Source: Crocinitomicaceae bacterium (lineage in GTDB: Bacteria; Bacteroidota; Bacteroidia; Flavobacteriales_G; Salibacteraceae). Taken from it: a stretch of 61,373 nucleotides of DNA. The notes below the pieces were generated by a model. It saw only the letters and a list, made by a program, of their open reading frames with translations. It did not search any database and had not been told where the DNA came from. The position numbers and the translations under genes were made by a program. Positions 8,630 through 16,446 of this stretch are shown here, piece by piece (positions within the stretch are counted from its first letter, which is position 1; every line of letters starts with the position of its first letter). The DNA is taken from assembly GCA_002705995.1 (NCBI GenBank), contig PAJI01000006.1:456394-517766 (forward strand), in the 5' to 3' direction.

Positions 8630-10453
8630 ATGGAGCGAAAAACATTCAATCCGTTGGAATGGCTTGATAAGCCTGACCAACAAGTAAAAGTTACAGAGCA
8701 AAGCAATTACACTACAAATACACAACTCGAAGAAGTTGAACGAATCATTCAAGGCATTGAGGCCAGCCGTATAGATGTTACCTCCGCTTACAGCGATTGG
8801 GTAAACATCGGCTTTGCCTTTGCGGATGAGTTTGGTGAGACAGGTAGAAACCTGTTCCACCGTGTTAGTCAATATCATCCTGAATATTCTACACAGGAAT
8901 GCGACAAGCAGTTTGATAATTGCATGAAGGCAAGAGGTCAGGGAGTTTCCCTGAAAACCTTCTTCTATCATGCCAAGGAAGCAGGAATACCATTGACTAC
9001 CCCAAAGCAGGAAAGACAGACTTACAGCCCTGCTAGCAGGTCTGAGAATCAAAGCAAGAATCTCAATAGTCAGGCAGAAATCAAGAAAGAACCAGAGCAA
9101 ATGCCAACCTTTCCTGATTCCTTGTTTCCTGAACTTCCTGAGTTTTTGCAAAAGGTAATACAGATAGCCACTTCTAATGAGGAAAGGGATATTCTACTCC
9201 TTGGCTCCTTAGTGGCTATTAGTGCCTGTTTACCCAAAGTGTCAGGCATCTATGATGGCAAGCGTGTCTATTCCAATCTGTTTCTATTCATTACCGCCCA
9301 AGCCTCGGCAGGTAAAGGTCGTTTGGTGCATTGTCGTCAACTAGTGAATCCAGTACACAAAGAGTTCAGAAAGCAAGCCAAACTCCACAAGCAACATTAC
9401 GAACTGGAATTGGCTGAATACAACGCCAACAAAGGGAAAGTTGAAGGAATAGAGAAACCCGAGAAGCCACCCGAAAAGATGCTCTTTATCCCTGCCAATA
9501 ACAGCTCCACAGGAGCTTATCAATTATTAGGTGATAGTGATGGTAAAGGACTGATATTTGAAACTGAGGGTGATACACTTGCACATGCTTTTAAGAGCGA
9601 TTACGGAAATTATAGTGACGGCTTTAGAAAAGCTTTTCACCATGAAACCATTTCCTACTATCGCAGGACAGATCGTGAATATGTGGACATAGAAAGCCCT
9701 TGCCTTTCTACTGTCTTGTCAGGTACACCCAAGCAAGTAGCGGCATTAATCCCGAATGCTGAAAACGGCTTATTCAGCCGGTTCATCTTCTATTATATGA
9801 ATGTTCGTCCAGAATGGAAGAATGTATTTGCTTCGCAAACTACAAATGGATTAGACGACTACTTTGATGCGTTAGGTAATGAGTTCTTTAGCCTTTACAG
9901 TTCGTTGAAAGCTGGACAGGATATTCAATTCTTTCTCACCGCTGACCAGCAAGACCAATTCAATCAGTTCTTTGGTCAGATACAAGAAAAGTATATGAGC
10001 ATTCAGGGAATCGACTATATGGCAACCATCCGAAGATTAGGATTGATTGCCTATCGTTTCTGCATGATATTCTCCGCTTTGCGGATCATGGAGACAGGTG
10101 AAACATCATCAAAGATGATTTGTGAAGAAAGAGACTTTCAAGCTTCGCTTGCTATGGTCAAAGTGTTGGTAAAGCATTCGAGTAAAGTGTTTGCAGAACT
10201 GCCAGAGGACATTCAGAAACCTACTCGATTAAATAGGAAAGAGAAATTCTTGAATAAGCTACCCAAGCACTTCAATCGCCAAAAGTATCTTGAAGCGGCA
10301 GCAGCTTTGAGCATTCCTCAGAAAACGGCAGAGGGTTATATCACTGACTTTTGTAAATCAGGACTGATTCACCGTGAGTCTAAGGACAACTACATAAATA
10401 CCTCGATTGAGGAAAGTCAGGATTCTGAGGAAATCAAGGAAGAACAAGCCTGA
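8630..10453 (+). CDS. PriCT-2 and DUF3987 domain protein (replication helicase/primase-like)
   Basis: A 607-residue protein. Residues about 35-117 match the primase C-terminal domain PriCT-2 (YSDWVNIGFAFADEFG, CMKARGQGVS). From about 165 onward it is a DUF3987 P-loop protein: Walker A-like AQASAGKG at 223-230, an acidic strand GLIFETEGD and the conserved region ESPCLSTVLSGTPKQV. Paired with the BT4734-like protein it forms the replicative core found in many Bacteroidota integrative elements, where the two halves resemble a split primase-helicase. The biochemical role is inferred from domain context. Confidence 0.8.
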   Translation: MERKTFNPLEWLDKPDQQVKVTEQSNYTTNTQLEEVERIIQGIEASRIDVTSAYSDWVNIGFAFADEFGETGRNLFHRVSQYHPEYSTQECDKQFDNCMKARGQGVSLKTFFYHAKEAGIPLTTPKQERQTYSPASRSENQSKNLNSQAEIKKEPEQMPTFPDSLFPELPEFLQKVIQIATSNEERDILLLGSLVAISACLPKVSGIYDGKRVYSNLFLFITAQASAGKGRLVHCRQLVNPVHKEFRKQAKLHKQHYELELAEYNANKGKVEGIEKPEKPPEKMLFIPANNSSTGAYQLLGDSDGKGLIFETEGDTLAHAFKSDYGNYSDGFRKAFHHETISYYRRTDREYVDIESPCLSTVLSGTPKQVAALIPNAENGLFSRFIFYYMNVRPEWKNVFASQTTNGLDDYFDALGNEFFSLYSSLKAGQDIQFFLTADQQDQFNQFFGQIQEKYMSIQGIDYMATIRRLGLIAYRFCMIFSALRIMETGETSSKMICEERDFQASLAMVKVLVKHSSKVFAELPEDIQKPTRLNRKEKFLNKLPKHFNRQKYLEAAAALSIPQKTAEGYITDFCKSGLIHRESKDNYINTSIEESQDSEEIKEEQA

Positions 10454-10643
10454 TAGGCTTTTCTTCCGAAGATTCGACCACACCTATAAAATCAATCTCT
10501 TGTGGTCATACTAAGGAAAATTAATCCTTGGTATCCTCCATTTCCTTAAAATCCTGAGTCGTAGTTAATGGATTTATTTTCTTTTTCTAACCTTTTATTT
10601 TCTTATATTAGCCAAATATTGACAAGTCATAAAATAACAGGTC
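10454..10643. promoter_or_regulatory. Hairpins and putative operator before the XRE regulator
   Basis: Behind the DUF3987 gene, GACCACA (10476-10482) pairs with TGTGGTC (10501-10507), and AAGGA/TCCTT form a second small dyad around 10513-10529; neither has a strong U-tract. Just ahead of the XRE start, CAAGTCAT (10623-10630) and CAGGTCAT (10638-10645) are near-identical direct repeats 15 bp apart, the second covering the ATG at 10644. They could be the autoregulatory sites of the controller protein (inference). Confidence 0.45.
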
Positions 10644-10934
10644 ATGCAATTTGGTGAACGAATTAGGCAACTACGGGAGGACAAAGAGCTACTGCAAAGA
10701 CAACTTGCAGCAAGCTTGGAAATAGACACTCCCATGTTTAGCAAGATTGAAAGAGGTGAACGCAGGGCAAAAAGAGAGCAAGTTTTAAAACTTGCCGAAT
10801 TATTGGGTACAGATGTGAATGATTTACTGACACTGTGGCTTGCAGACCAGGTATATGATCTTGTAAAGGATGAAGATACAGCGAATGCAATTTTAAGGGA
10901 GGCAGAAGAAAAGGTAAAGTATGCAAGAAAGTAA
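10644..10934 (+). CDS. XRE-family HTH regulator (R-M controller protein)
   Basis: A 96-residue protein with a canonical Cro/C1-type helix-turn-helix at about 5-60 (RIRQLREDKELLQRQLAASL, FSKIERGERR) and a short helical tail. It is the first gene of a cluster with a methyltransferase and an endonuclease and overlaps the methyltransferase by 14 bases. That is the classic position of a C (controller) protein, which delays endonuclease expression when a type II system enters a new host. The role is inferred from position. Confidence 0.85.
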   Translation: MQFGERIRQLREDKELLQRQLAASLEIDTPMFSKIERGERRAKREQVLKLAELLGTDVNDLLTLWLADQVYDLVKDEDTANAILREAEEKVKYARK

Positions 10935-12522
10935 AGGCATAAAAGTAAATACTGAACTGACTCCAAAAGAAATGGAGTTACCGAGTGATTATGCTGATCG
11001 CTTAGGATTGATATATGCCAAGGAGTCATCTGATGTTGACAAGAAATCAAAGGGTCAGTTCTTTACCCCTCTTGCCATTGCAAAATTCATGGCTTCAATG
11101 TCTACATGTCAAAGTGAAGCTGTTTCCATACTCGATCCGGGTTGCGGTACAGGAGTATTGTCAATCTCTTTAGCCGAACATTTCAAATCCATAAACCCTG
11201 AATTGAAAAACATTCGGCTTGTGGCATACGAAACAGATGTCAAGCTTATAAAATATTCGCAACTCACACTTGCATACTTGAAAGAATGGCTTTCCCAACA
11301 CAATATTAAATTCGAATACATACTTCATATAACTGATTTCGTATTAGATAATCGTGATGCTCTGGATGCTTTTACAAACCTTTTTGGAAAGAAACTTGAT
11401 TCGTTCGATTACATCATTTCAAATCCACCGTATTTCAAACTGCCTAAGAATGATGAAAAGACAAAAGCTGCGAAAGGTGTAGTAAATGGGCATGCGAATA
11501 TCTATTCTATCTTCATGGCAATAGCCGCACAGCTTCTTAAAACCAACGGTGAACTGATTTTCATTACACCCCGCAGCTTTAGCTCTGGGAGCTATTTTCA
11601 AGTATTTCGAAATAACTTTTTCAAGAAAGTTGACATAATTCAAGCTCATCTTTTCCACTCTCGAAAAGATACTTTTAGTCGTGACAAAGTACTGCAGGAA
11701 ACAATCATTATGAAATGCCAGCCTAAGACGCAAGGCACGAATAGAAATGAGATATTAGTTACCTCCTCAAGCGGAACAAGAGACTTAGACAATCTGGAAA
11801 CTTTGACTCTGCCTTCCAATCTCGTCATTGAATATGATTCTGCGGATAAAATTGTTTTCCTTCCAACCACCCAAAGAGAACGAGAAATTGTTGAGTTATT
11901 TCGTACATGGAACGGTAGCCTGAACAAATACAACATACAAATCTCTACTGGACCAGTGGTAGCCCATAGAGCTTGGGATTATATCCAAGAACAGCCCCAA
12001 AATGAATCTTCTGAAATTGTTCCGCTTTTCTGGCTACACAATGTTTCTAAAATGGAGTTAACATGGCCTATTGAAAAACCCAATAAAGGCCAGTACATCA
12101 AGTCTGAACAAAAATCTCGCTCTATCTTGATTGAGAATAAGAACTACCTGCTATTGAGGAGATTCAGCAGTAAAGATGATAAAAGCAGGTTGATTGCAGC
12201 TCCATATTTTAGTAATGCAATCACAGCAAATTTCATTGGAGTAGAAAACAAATTGAACTACATCTATCGTCCAAAAGGGCACTTGGATAGAGCTGAAATC
12301 ATTGGTTTAGGTGCATTATTAAACAGCACTTTATTTGATCAATTTTTTAGAATAATAAATGGAAATGTGAATGTGAGCGCAACAGAATTACGCTTTATGC
12401 CTCTGCCTCCTCATGAGCAGATCATCGAGATTGGCAAACAACTCATTCTTGGCAATTCCTTCGACAATACAACTATTAACAATTTAATCATAGCATCTTT
12501 TGAGCTTGAAACTATTTACTGA
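10921..12522 (+). CDS. Type II N6-adenine DNA methyltransferase
   Basis: A 533-residue class I SAM-dependent methyltransferase. It has the N-terminal signature KGQFFTP (44-50), SAM-binding motif I LDPGCGTGVL (71-80), an acidic residue after VAYETD for ribose binding, and catalytic motif IV SNPPY (167-171), which marks N6-adenine methylation. The C-terminal 250 residues should be the target recognition domain, ending in the family's LRFMPLPP pattern. It protects the island's recognition sites against the adjacent endonuclease. PstI and BsuBI methylate CTGCAG, but the specificity of this pair cannot be read from sequence alone. Confidence 0.9.
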   Translation: MQESKGIKVNTELTPKEMELPSDYADRLGLIYAKESSDVDKKSKGQFFTPLAIAKFMASMSTCQSEAVSILDPGCGTGVLSISLAEHFKSINPELKNIRLVAYETDVKLIKYSQLTLAYLKEWLSQHNIKFEYILHITDFVLDNRDALDAFTNLFGKKLDSFDYIISNPPYFKLPKNDEKTKAAKGVVNGHANIYSIFMAIAAQLLKTNGELIFITPRSFSSGSYFQVFRNNFFKKVDIIQAHLFHSRKDTFSRDKVLQETIIMKCQPKTQGTNRNEILVTSSSGTRDLDNLETLTLPSNLVIEYDSADKIVFLPTTQREREIVELFRTWNGSLNKYNIQISTGPVVAHRAWDYIQEQPQNESSEIVPLFWLHNVSKMELTWPIEKPNKGQYIKSEQKSRSILIENKNYLLLRRFSSKDDKSRLIAAPYFSNAITANFIGVENKLNYIYRPKGHLDRAEIIGLGALLNSTLFDQFFRIINGNVNVSATELRFMPLPPHEQIIEIGKQLILGNSFDNTTINNLIIASFELETIY

Positions 12523-12526
12523 CCAA

Positions 12527-13462
12527 ATGAGCAAACTAGAAGAATCACAACAAATCTTAAAGGAACTTGGGTTACCACCTGCTCAGCAAAATGAAATCTC
12601 TGCCTATACCCTACTTGCATTGGCAAGTATTACAGAAGAGGACAATTGGAGTGATGCTACTAAAGAGAGTAAGAAAGTCACCAAAGGGATTATGCAGTTC
12701 ATTGCAGAAGTCTATAAAAGAGAATATGCTCCAAATACACGTGAAACTGTTAGAAGACAGGTTCTTCACCAATTCGTTCAAGCAAGAATTGCCGACCTCA
12801 ACCCCGATATTCCTGACCTGCCAGTAAACAGCCCAAGGACTCATTATGCTTTAACGGATGAAGCTCTTGAAGCTATCAAAACCTTTGGTTCAAAAGCATG
12901 GGAGAAGGCTTCAAAGGCCTTCGTAGAAAGTGTAGGCTCTCTACAAAAGCTGTATGCTAAGGAAAGGGAAAGCGCATTAATTCCTGTCAAGCTAAGTGAT
13001 GATACTGAAATCAACCTTAGTCCAGGCAAACACAATGAAGTACAGAAAGCCATAGTGGAAGAATTTGCACCCCGATTTGCCAAGAAATCGAAAGTGCTGT
13101 ACCTCGGAGATACCGCTAAAAAAGACTTGTATGTAGACAATGAGTCATTAGCTTCATTAGGTATTCCAATAGACCAACACAGCAAGTTGCCCGATGTTGT
13201 GATCTATGATGAAGAAAGAAATTGGCTATATCTTGTTGAAGCTGTTACCTCACATGGCCCGGTTTCACCAAAAAGAGTGATTGAGCTTGAAGCTTTCCTA
13301 ACAGACTGCACTGCTGGGAAAATTTATGTGACCGCATTTCCTGATTTCTCAGAATTTAAAAAGCACTCAAAAGAAATTGCTTGGGAAACCGAGGTTTGGA
13401 TTTCTGAAATGCCTGATCATATGATACACTTCAATGGTGACCGTTTTATGGGGCCGAGATAA
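12527..13462 (+). CDS. BsuBI/PstI-family type II restriction endonuclease
   Basis: A 311-residue nuclease of the BsuBI/PstI family. The N-terminal 130 residues form the helical/winged DNA-binding part (QNEISAYTLLALASI, VRRQVLHQFVQARI). The C-terminal catalytic part has LGDTAKKDLYVD, LPDVVIYDEE (221-230) and LVEAVTSHGPVSPKR (236-250), an arrangement of the PD-(D/E)xK type with Asp223 and Glu238 as likely metal ligands. The ATG at 12527 is chosen over an upstream TTG because it lies just past the methyltransferase stop. Motifs are intact, so the R-M pair looks functional. The pAgo gene follows 35 bases later on the same strand. Confidence 0.9.
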   Translation: MSKLEESQQILKELGLPPAQQNEISAYTLLALASITEEDNWSDATKESKKVTKGIMQFIAEVYKREYAPNTRETVRRQVLHQFVQARIADLNPDIPDLPVNSPRTHYALTDEALEAIKTFGSKAWEKASKAFVESVGSLQKLYAKERESALIPVKLSDDTEINLSPGKHNEVQKAIVEEFAPRFAKKSKVLYLGDTAKKDLYVDNESLASLGIPIDQHSKLPDVVIYDEERNWLYLVEAVTSHGPVSPKRVIELEAFLTDCTAGKIYVTAFPDFSEFKKHSKEIAWETEVWISEMPDHMIHFNGDRFMGPR

Positions 13463-13497
13463 TTAATTTGTTAGCCATGAAATAATCAAATAGCACA

Positions 13498-15597
13498 ATG
13501 TCCAACCATACCTTCAACATACTCACATTCAATCACCCTCAGGAAGAGCAAACCTTTTACTTCACTGACCAGGAACAAGCCAACCTCACAAGGATGTACA
13601 AATCGCTTGTACCTGATGAGGTTATTGAAAAGTATGGAGAGCAAGACCATTATTACACATCATTTACAGTCGAGGAGGAAGGTTTTTTAGCAATATCAAA
13701 ACCAACAAGTCCGAAGTTTGAAACCAAGACGAATGAGCAAGGTGAAGAACGTTCATATACCATCCGTAATTCTACCTTTTCCACTTCAGTACTAAAGAGA
13801 TATTATAATTCGCTCATACATAGCCATTTCAAAGAGAAGGGCTTTTTAGTAAAGCCCAATTTTGTAAGTGATACAGAAGTTTGGCTTCCAAGTGCCAAAC
13901 AAGACACCACAGGCAAGTACAAGATATTCGACCGCTTCTCCCTCAAAGTACAATTTAAAACCGTTTCCGACAGTCTTGAATTGTTGGTGACATTTGAAGG
14001 TAAATCCAAAATCTTCAAAGTTCCTGTCTCCACTCTTTTAGAGGATGTATCTCCGACAGATATTAATTGGGTAGTGTACGAAAAGGGTCTGTACCGATTT
14101 GATGAGTTGCCTGATAGTGGCAAAAGAGAATATGACAAGGTGTATCCAGTATGGAATTTCGAAATCAGAGATGCATTAATGCAAGGAACGGAAGCCCCGG
14201 ACAAAACCAATAAGTACAAAAAGTTTAGAGAGGGAATCGACAAGTTCTACAATCAATACCTGAATACAGAGGAGTTCAAAGCCATCATTCCAATTACCTC
14301 CAATGGATTCATACCAGTTAATAAAATCAATATCGGGTCAGTCAATAATTCCAGTAACCGCCTTTTATTCGGTGAACAAAAGTCTGGTATTGTGCCAATG
14401 GATGGAATGAAAGAGCATGGCCCCTTTGATTTCAGCTCTACTTCTAAAATCCACTTCTTTTTCATCTTCCATAAAGATGATCAACACATCGCCCAGAAGA
14501 TGGACGGTTATTTCAAAGGATCAGAATTTGGCTTTAAAGGATTGGTCAAGTTTATTCATACAACTTACCACACCGAAAAAGGATTCAGTATAAGGTTTGA
14601 TGACAGAGATGATCCATGGCCAGAAATCTATGAAGCCATTACCAATAAACACTTTGAATCTGACATTCAGTACATCGCCATTTATATCAGTCCATTCTCC
14701 AAAAATGCTCCAGACAAATCAAGAAGGAAGATATACTACAAGCTGAAAGAATTGCTACTGAAAGAAGGCGTATCCTCACAGGTAATTGATGGAGAAAAGG
14801 TAATGACTAATGAAAAGTACTATTACAGCTTACCAAATATTGCAATTGCCATTTTAGCCAAATTGAACGGCATTCCGTGGAAACTGGATACCAAGCTCAA
14901 GAACGAATTGATTGTAGGGATTGGAGCATTCAGAAACTCAGAGGTAGATATACAATACATTGGCAGTGCTTTTAGCTTCGCTAACAATGGGAAATTCAAC
15001 CGTTTTGAGTGCTTCCAAAAAGACCAAACAAAAGAGTTAGCAGGTTCAATTATCAGAGCAGTAAAAGAGTATGCAAATGTAAATACAGGCATCAAACGGC
15101 TTGTGATCCACTTCTACAAGAGTATGAGGCAAGATGAACTACAACCGATAGAAGACGGCCTCAAAGACCTTGGATTAGACATTCCAGTATTTATAGTTTC
15201 CATCAACAAGACAGAATCCTCAGACATTGTTGCATTTGATAACAGTTGGAAAGACCTTATGCCAATGAGTGGCACTTTCATAAAGGTTGGATACAACAAG
15301 TTCCTGCTATTCAACAACACAAGATACAGCCCAAAATTCTACAGCTTCCATGACGGCTTTCCGTTCCCGATAAAGCTGAAAATCTTTTGTACAGAAAAAG
15401 AGCTGGTAGAGGAATATAAGACAGTAAAGGAACTGATTGATCAGGTATATCAGTTCAGTCGAATGTATTGGAAATCAGTAAGACAACAGAACTTACCAGT
15501 TACCATCAAATACCCTGAAATGGTAGCAGAAATGCTCCCTCATTTTGATGGCAATGAAATACCTGAATTTGGAAAAGACAATCTTTGGTTTTTATGA
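13498..15597 (+). CDS. Long prokaryotic Argonaute, PIWI active site probably degenerate
   Basis: A 699-residue pAgo. N, L1 and possibly a reduced PAZ occupy about 1-370. The MID domain (about 380-465) has a Y-K-Q-type 5'-guide-binding pattern (YYKLKELLLKEG, then SSQV, and AILAKLNGIPW). PIWI follows from about 470 to the family-type hydrophobic end WFL. At the first catalytic position, usually Asp in VGID, residue 476 is Gly (IVGIGAFRN). At the second, the usual Asp after the beta-strand ending in His is replaced (LVIHFYK, 536-541). Near the end IKYPEMV has no Asp at the usual place. It therefore probably binds guide and target without slicing. It sits directly behind the R-M genes and its stop overlaps the Fur-family start. 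The family is certain; inactivity is an eye alignment. Confidence 0.88.
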   Translation: MSNHTFNILTFNHPQEEQTFYFTDQEQANLTRMYKSLVPDEVIEKYGEQDHYYTSFTVEEEGFLAISKPTSPKFETKTNEQGEERSYTIRNSTFSTSVLKRYYNSLIHSHFKEKGFLVKPNFVSDTEVWLPSAKQDTTGKYKIFDRFSLKVQFKTVSDSLELLVTFEGKSKIFKVPVSTLLEDVSPTDINWVVYEKGLYRFDELPDSGKREYDKVYPVWNFEIRDALMQGTEAPDKTNKYKKFREGIDKFYNQYLNTEEFKAIIPITSNGFIPVNKINIGSVNNSSNRLLFGEQKSGIVPMDGMKEHGPFDFSSTSKIHFFFIFHKDDQHIAQKMDGYFKGSEFGFKGLVKFIHTTYHTEKGFSIRFDDRDDPWPEIYEAITNKHFESDIQYIAIYISPFSKNAPDKSRRKIYYKLKELLLKEGVSSQVIDGEKVMTNEKYYYSLPNIAIAILAKLNGIPWKLDTKLKNELIVGIGAFRNSEVDIQYIGSAFSFANNGKFNRFECFQKDQTKELAGSIIRAVKEYANVNTGIKRLVIHFYKSMRQDELQPIEDGLKDLGLDIPVFIVSINKTESSDIVAFDNSWKDLMPMSGTFIKVGYNKFLLFNNTRYSPKFYSFHDGFPFPIKLKIFCTEKELVEEYKTVKELIDQVYQFSRMYWKSVRQQNLPVTIKYPEMVAEMLPHFDGNEIPEFGKDNLWFL

Positions 15598-16001
15598 GCG
15601 AATTAGAAAACAGACTTGAAAAGAGAAAAATCAAACCCACCACCATGCGCCTCTTAGTGCTCAGAAAACTGGTTGAATCTGGTTCTGCTATCAGTTTGAG
15701 TGATTTGGATGCAAAGTTTGAGCAAGCCGATAAAGCTACGCTTTACCGTACGCTCAAAACATTTGAAGATAAAAAGCTAATCCACAGTATCGAGGACGGT
15801 ACAGGCTCTATGAAGTATGCCCTTTGTGAAGAGGGTTGTGAATGCGAACCACAAGACCAGCATGTACATTTTCATTGTGTGAAATGCGGTGAAACCTATT
15901 GCCTAACACAGTCTAAAATCCCACAAACCCAAATACCCTCTGGTTTTAGAGCTTCCAGTGCCAGTATGGTATACAAAGGGGTTTGTGCCAATTGTCCCTA
16001 G
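15594..16001 (+). CDS. Fur-family metalloregulator (Zur/PerR-like)
   Basis: A 135-residue Fur-type repressor. The winged helix is at about 5-65 (ITHMR-type segment TTMRLLVLRKLVESG, then ATLYRTLKTFEDKKLI). The dimerisation domain carries HVHFHC (90-95) and two structural Cys pairs, Cys95/Cys98 and Cys131/Cys134. It starts at the ATG overlapping the pAgo stop (ATGA, 15594-15597), so it is translationally coupled to pAgo. It precedes the Czc-type efflux genes, so zinc or a similar divalent metal is the likely signal. TTGCA repeats just downstream may be its operator. Confidence 0.9.
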   Translation: MSELENRLEKRKIKPTTMRLLVLRKLVESGSAISLSDLDAKFEQADKATLYRTLKTFEDKKLIHSIEDGTGSMKYALCEEGCECEPQDQHVHFHCVKCGETYCLTQSKIPQTQIPSGFRASSASMVYKGVCANCP

Positions 16002-16006
16002 CAACT

Positions 16007-16044
16007 TTGCAAACAGGTTGCACTCTTTTTTCATTATTGTTGCA
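16007..16044 (+). promoter_or_regulatory. Phased TTGCA repeats, putative Fur/Zur operator-promoter
   Basis: TTGCA occurs at 16007, 16018 and 16040, spaced 11 and 22 bp, i.e. on one face of the helix. GCAAC (16001-16005) and GTTGC (16017-16021) also form an inverted pair. A weak -7-like element (TATTGTTG, 16035-16042) ends five bases before the GTG at 16047, which would make that transcript leaderless. Regulation by the adjacent Fur-family protein is inferred. Confidence 0.5.
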
Positions 16045-16046
16045 TA

Positions 16047-16355
16047 GTGAAATTTCTAACTATCATACTATCCTTTTTCCTGCTAGGACTATCACTAGTG
16101 CCCTGCGCGGATGAAACCGAACCGGATAGTGTTGAAATTTCATATGAAGAATCGGGATCAGATCATGATCACAATAAATCAGAGGATTTGTGCTCTCCTT
16201 TCTGTGTCTGTAATTGCTGCCATTCACACCTGATTGTTCAGCAAATCTTCATAAGTGAATTAGGCGCGCTTATATTTCCCCTTAAAAGAAGTGCCTACAA
16301 TGCCCCGATAACATCAGGGTTTATCGGCTCACTGCTACAGCCACCACAGGTTTAA
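16047..16355 (+). CDS. Small secreted Cys/His-rich protein (DUF6660-like)
   Basis: A 102-residue exported protein with a signal peptide at about 1-20, an acidic/His linker (DHDHNKSEDL) and a Cys cluster SPFCVCNCCHSH near 50-60 that could bind metal. It then has a hydrophobic stretch. This family of unknown function is found ahead of heavy-metal RND operons in Bacteroidota. The start is GTG. A role as periplasmic metal sensor or chaperone is plausible but inferred. Confidence 0.65.
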   Translation: MKFLTIILSFFLLGLSLVPCADETEPDSVEISYEESGSDHDHNKSEDLCSPFCVCNCCHSHLIVQQIFISELGALIFPLKRSAYNAPITSGFIGSLLQPPQV

Positions 16356-16446
16356 TATCAGTTTCATAAGGACAATTCCGTCCAATCGATCTTACTCTAA
16401 AGGATCGAAACAGAATCATTTTAACTGATACTAAATCATTTCATAC

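Noticed and set aside
12527-13462. PD-(D/E)xK gene as a dedicated Argonaute-associated effector nuclease instead of a restriction enzyme
   Set aside because: The BsuBI/PstI family features and the adjacent N6-adenine methyltransferase identify an ordinary type II endonuclease; partnership with pAgo remains only a hypothesis.
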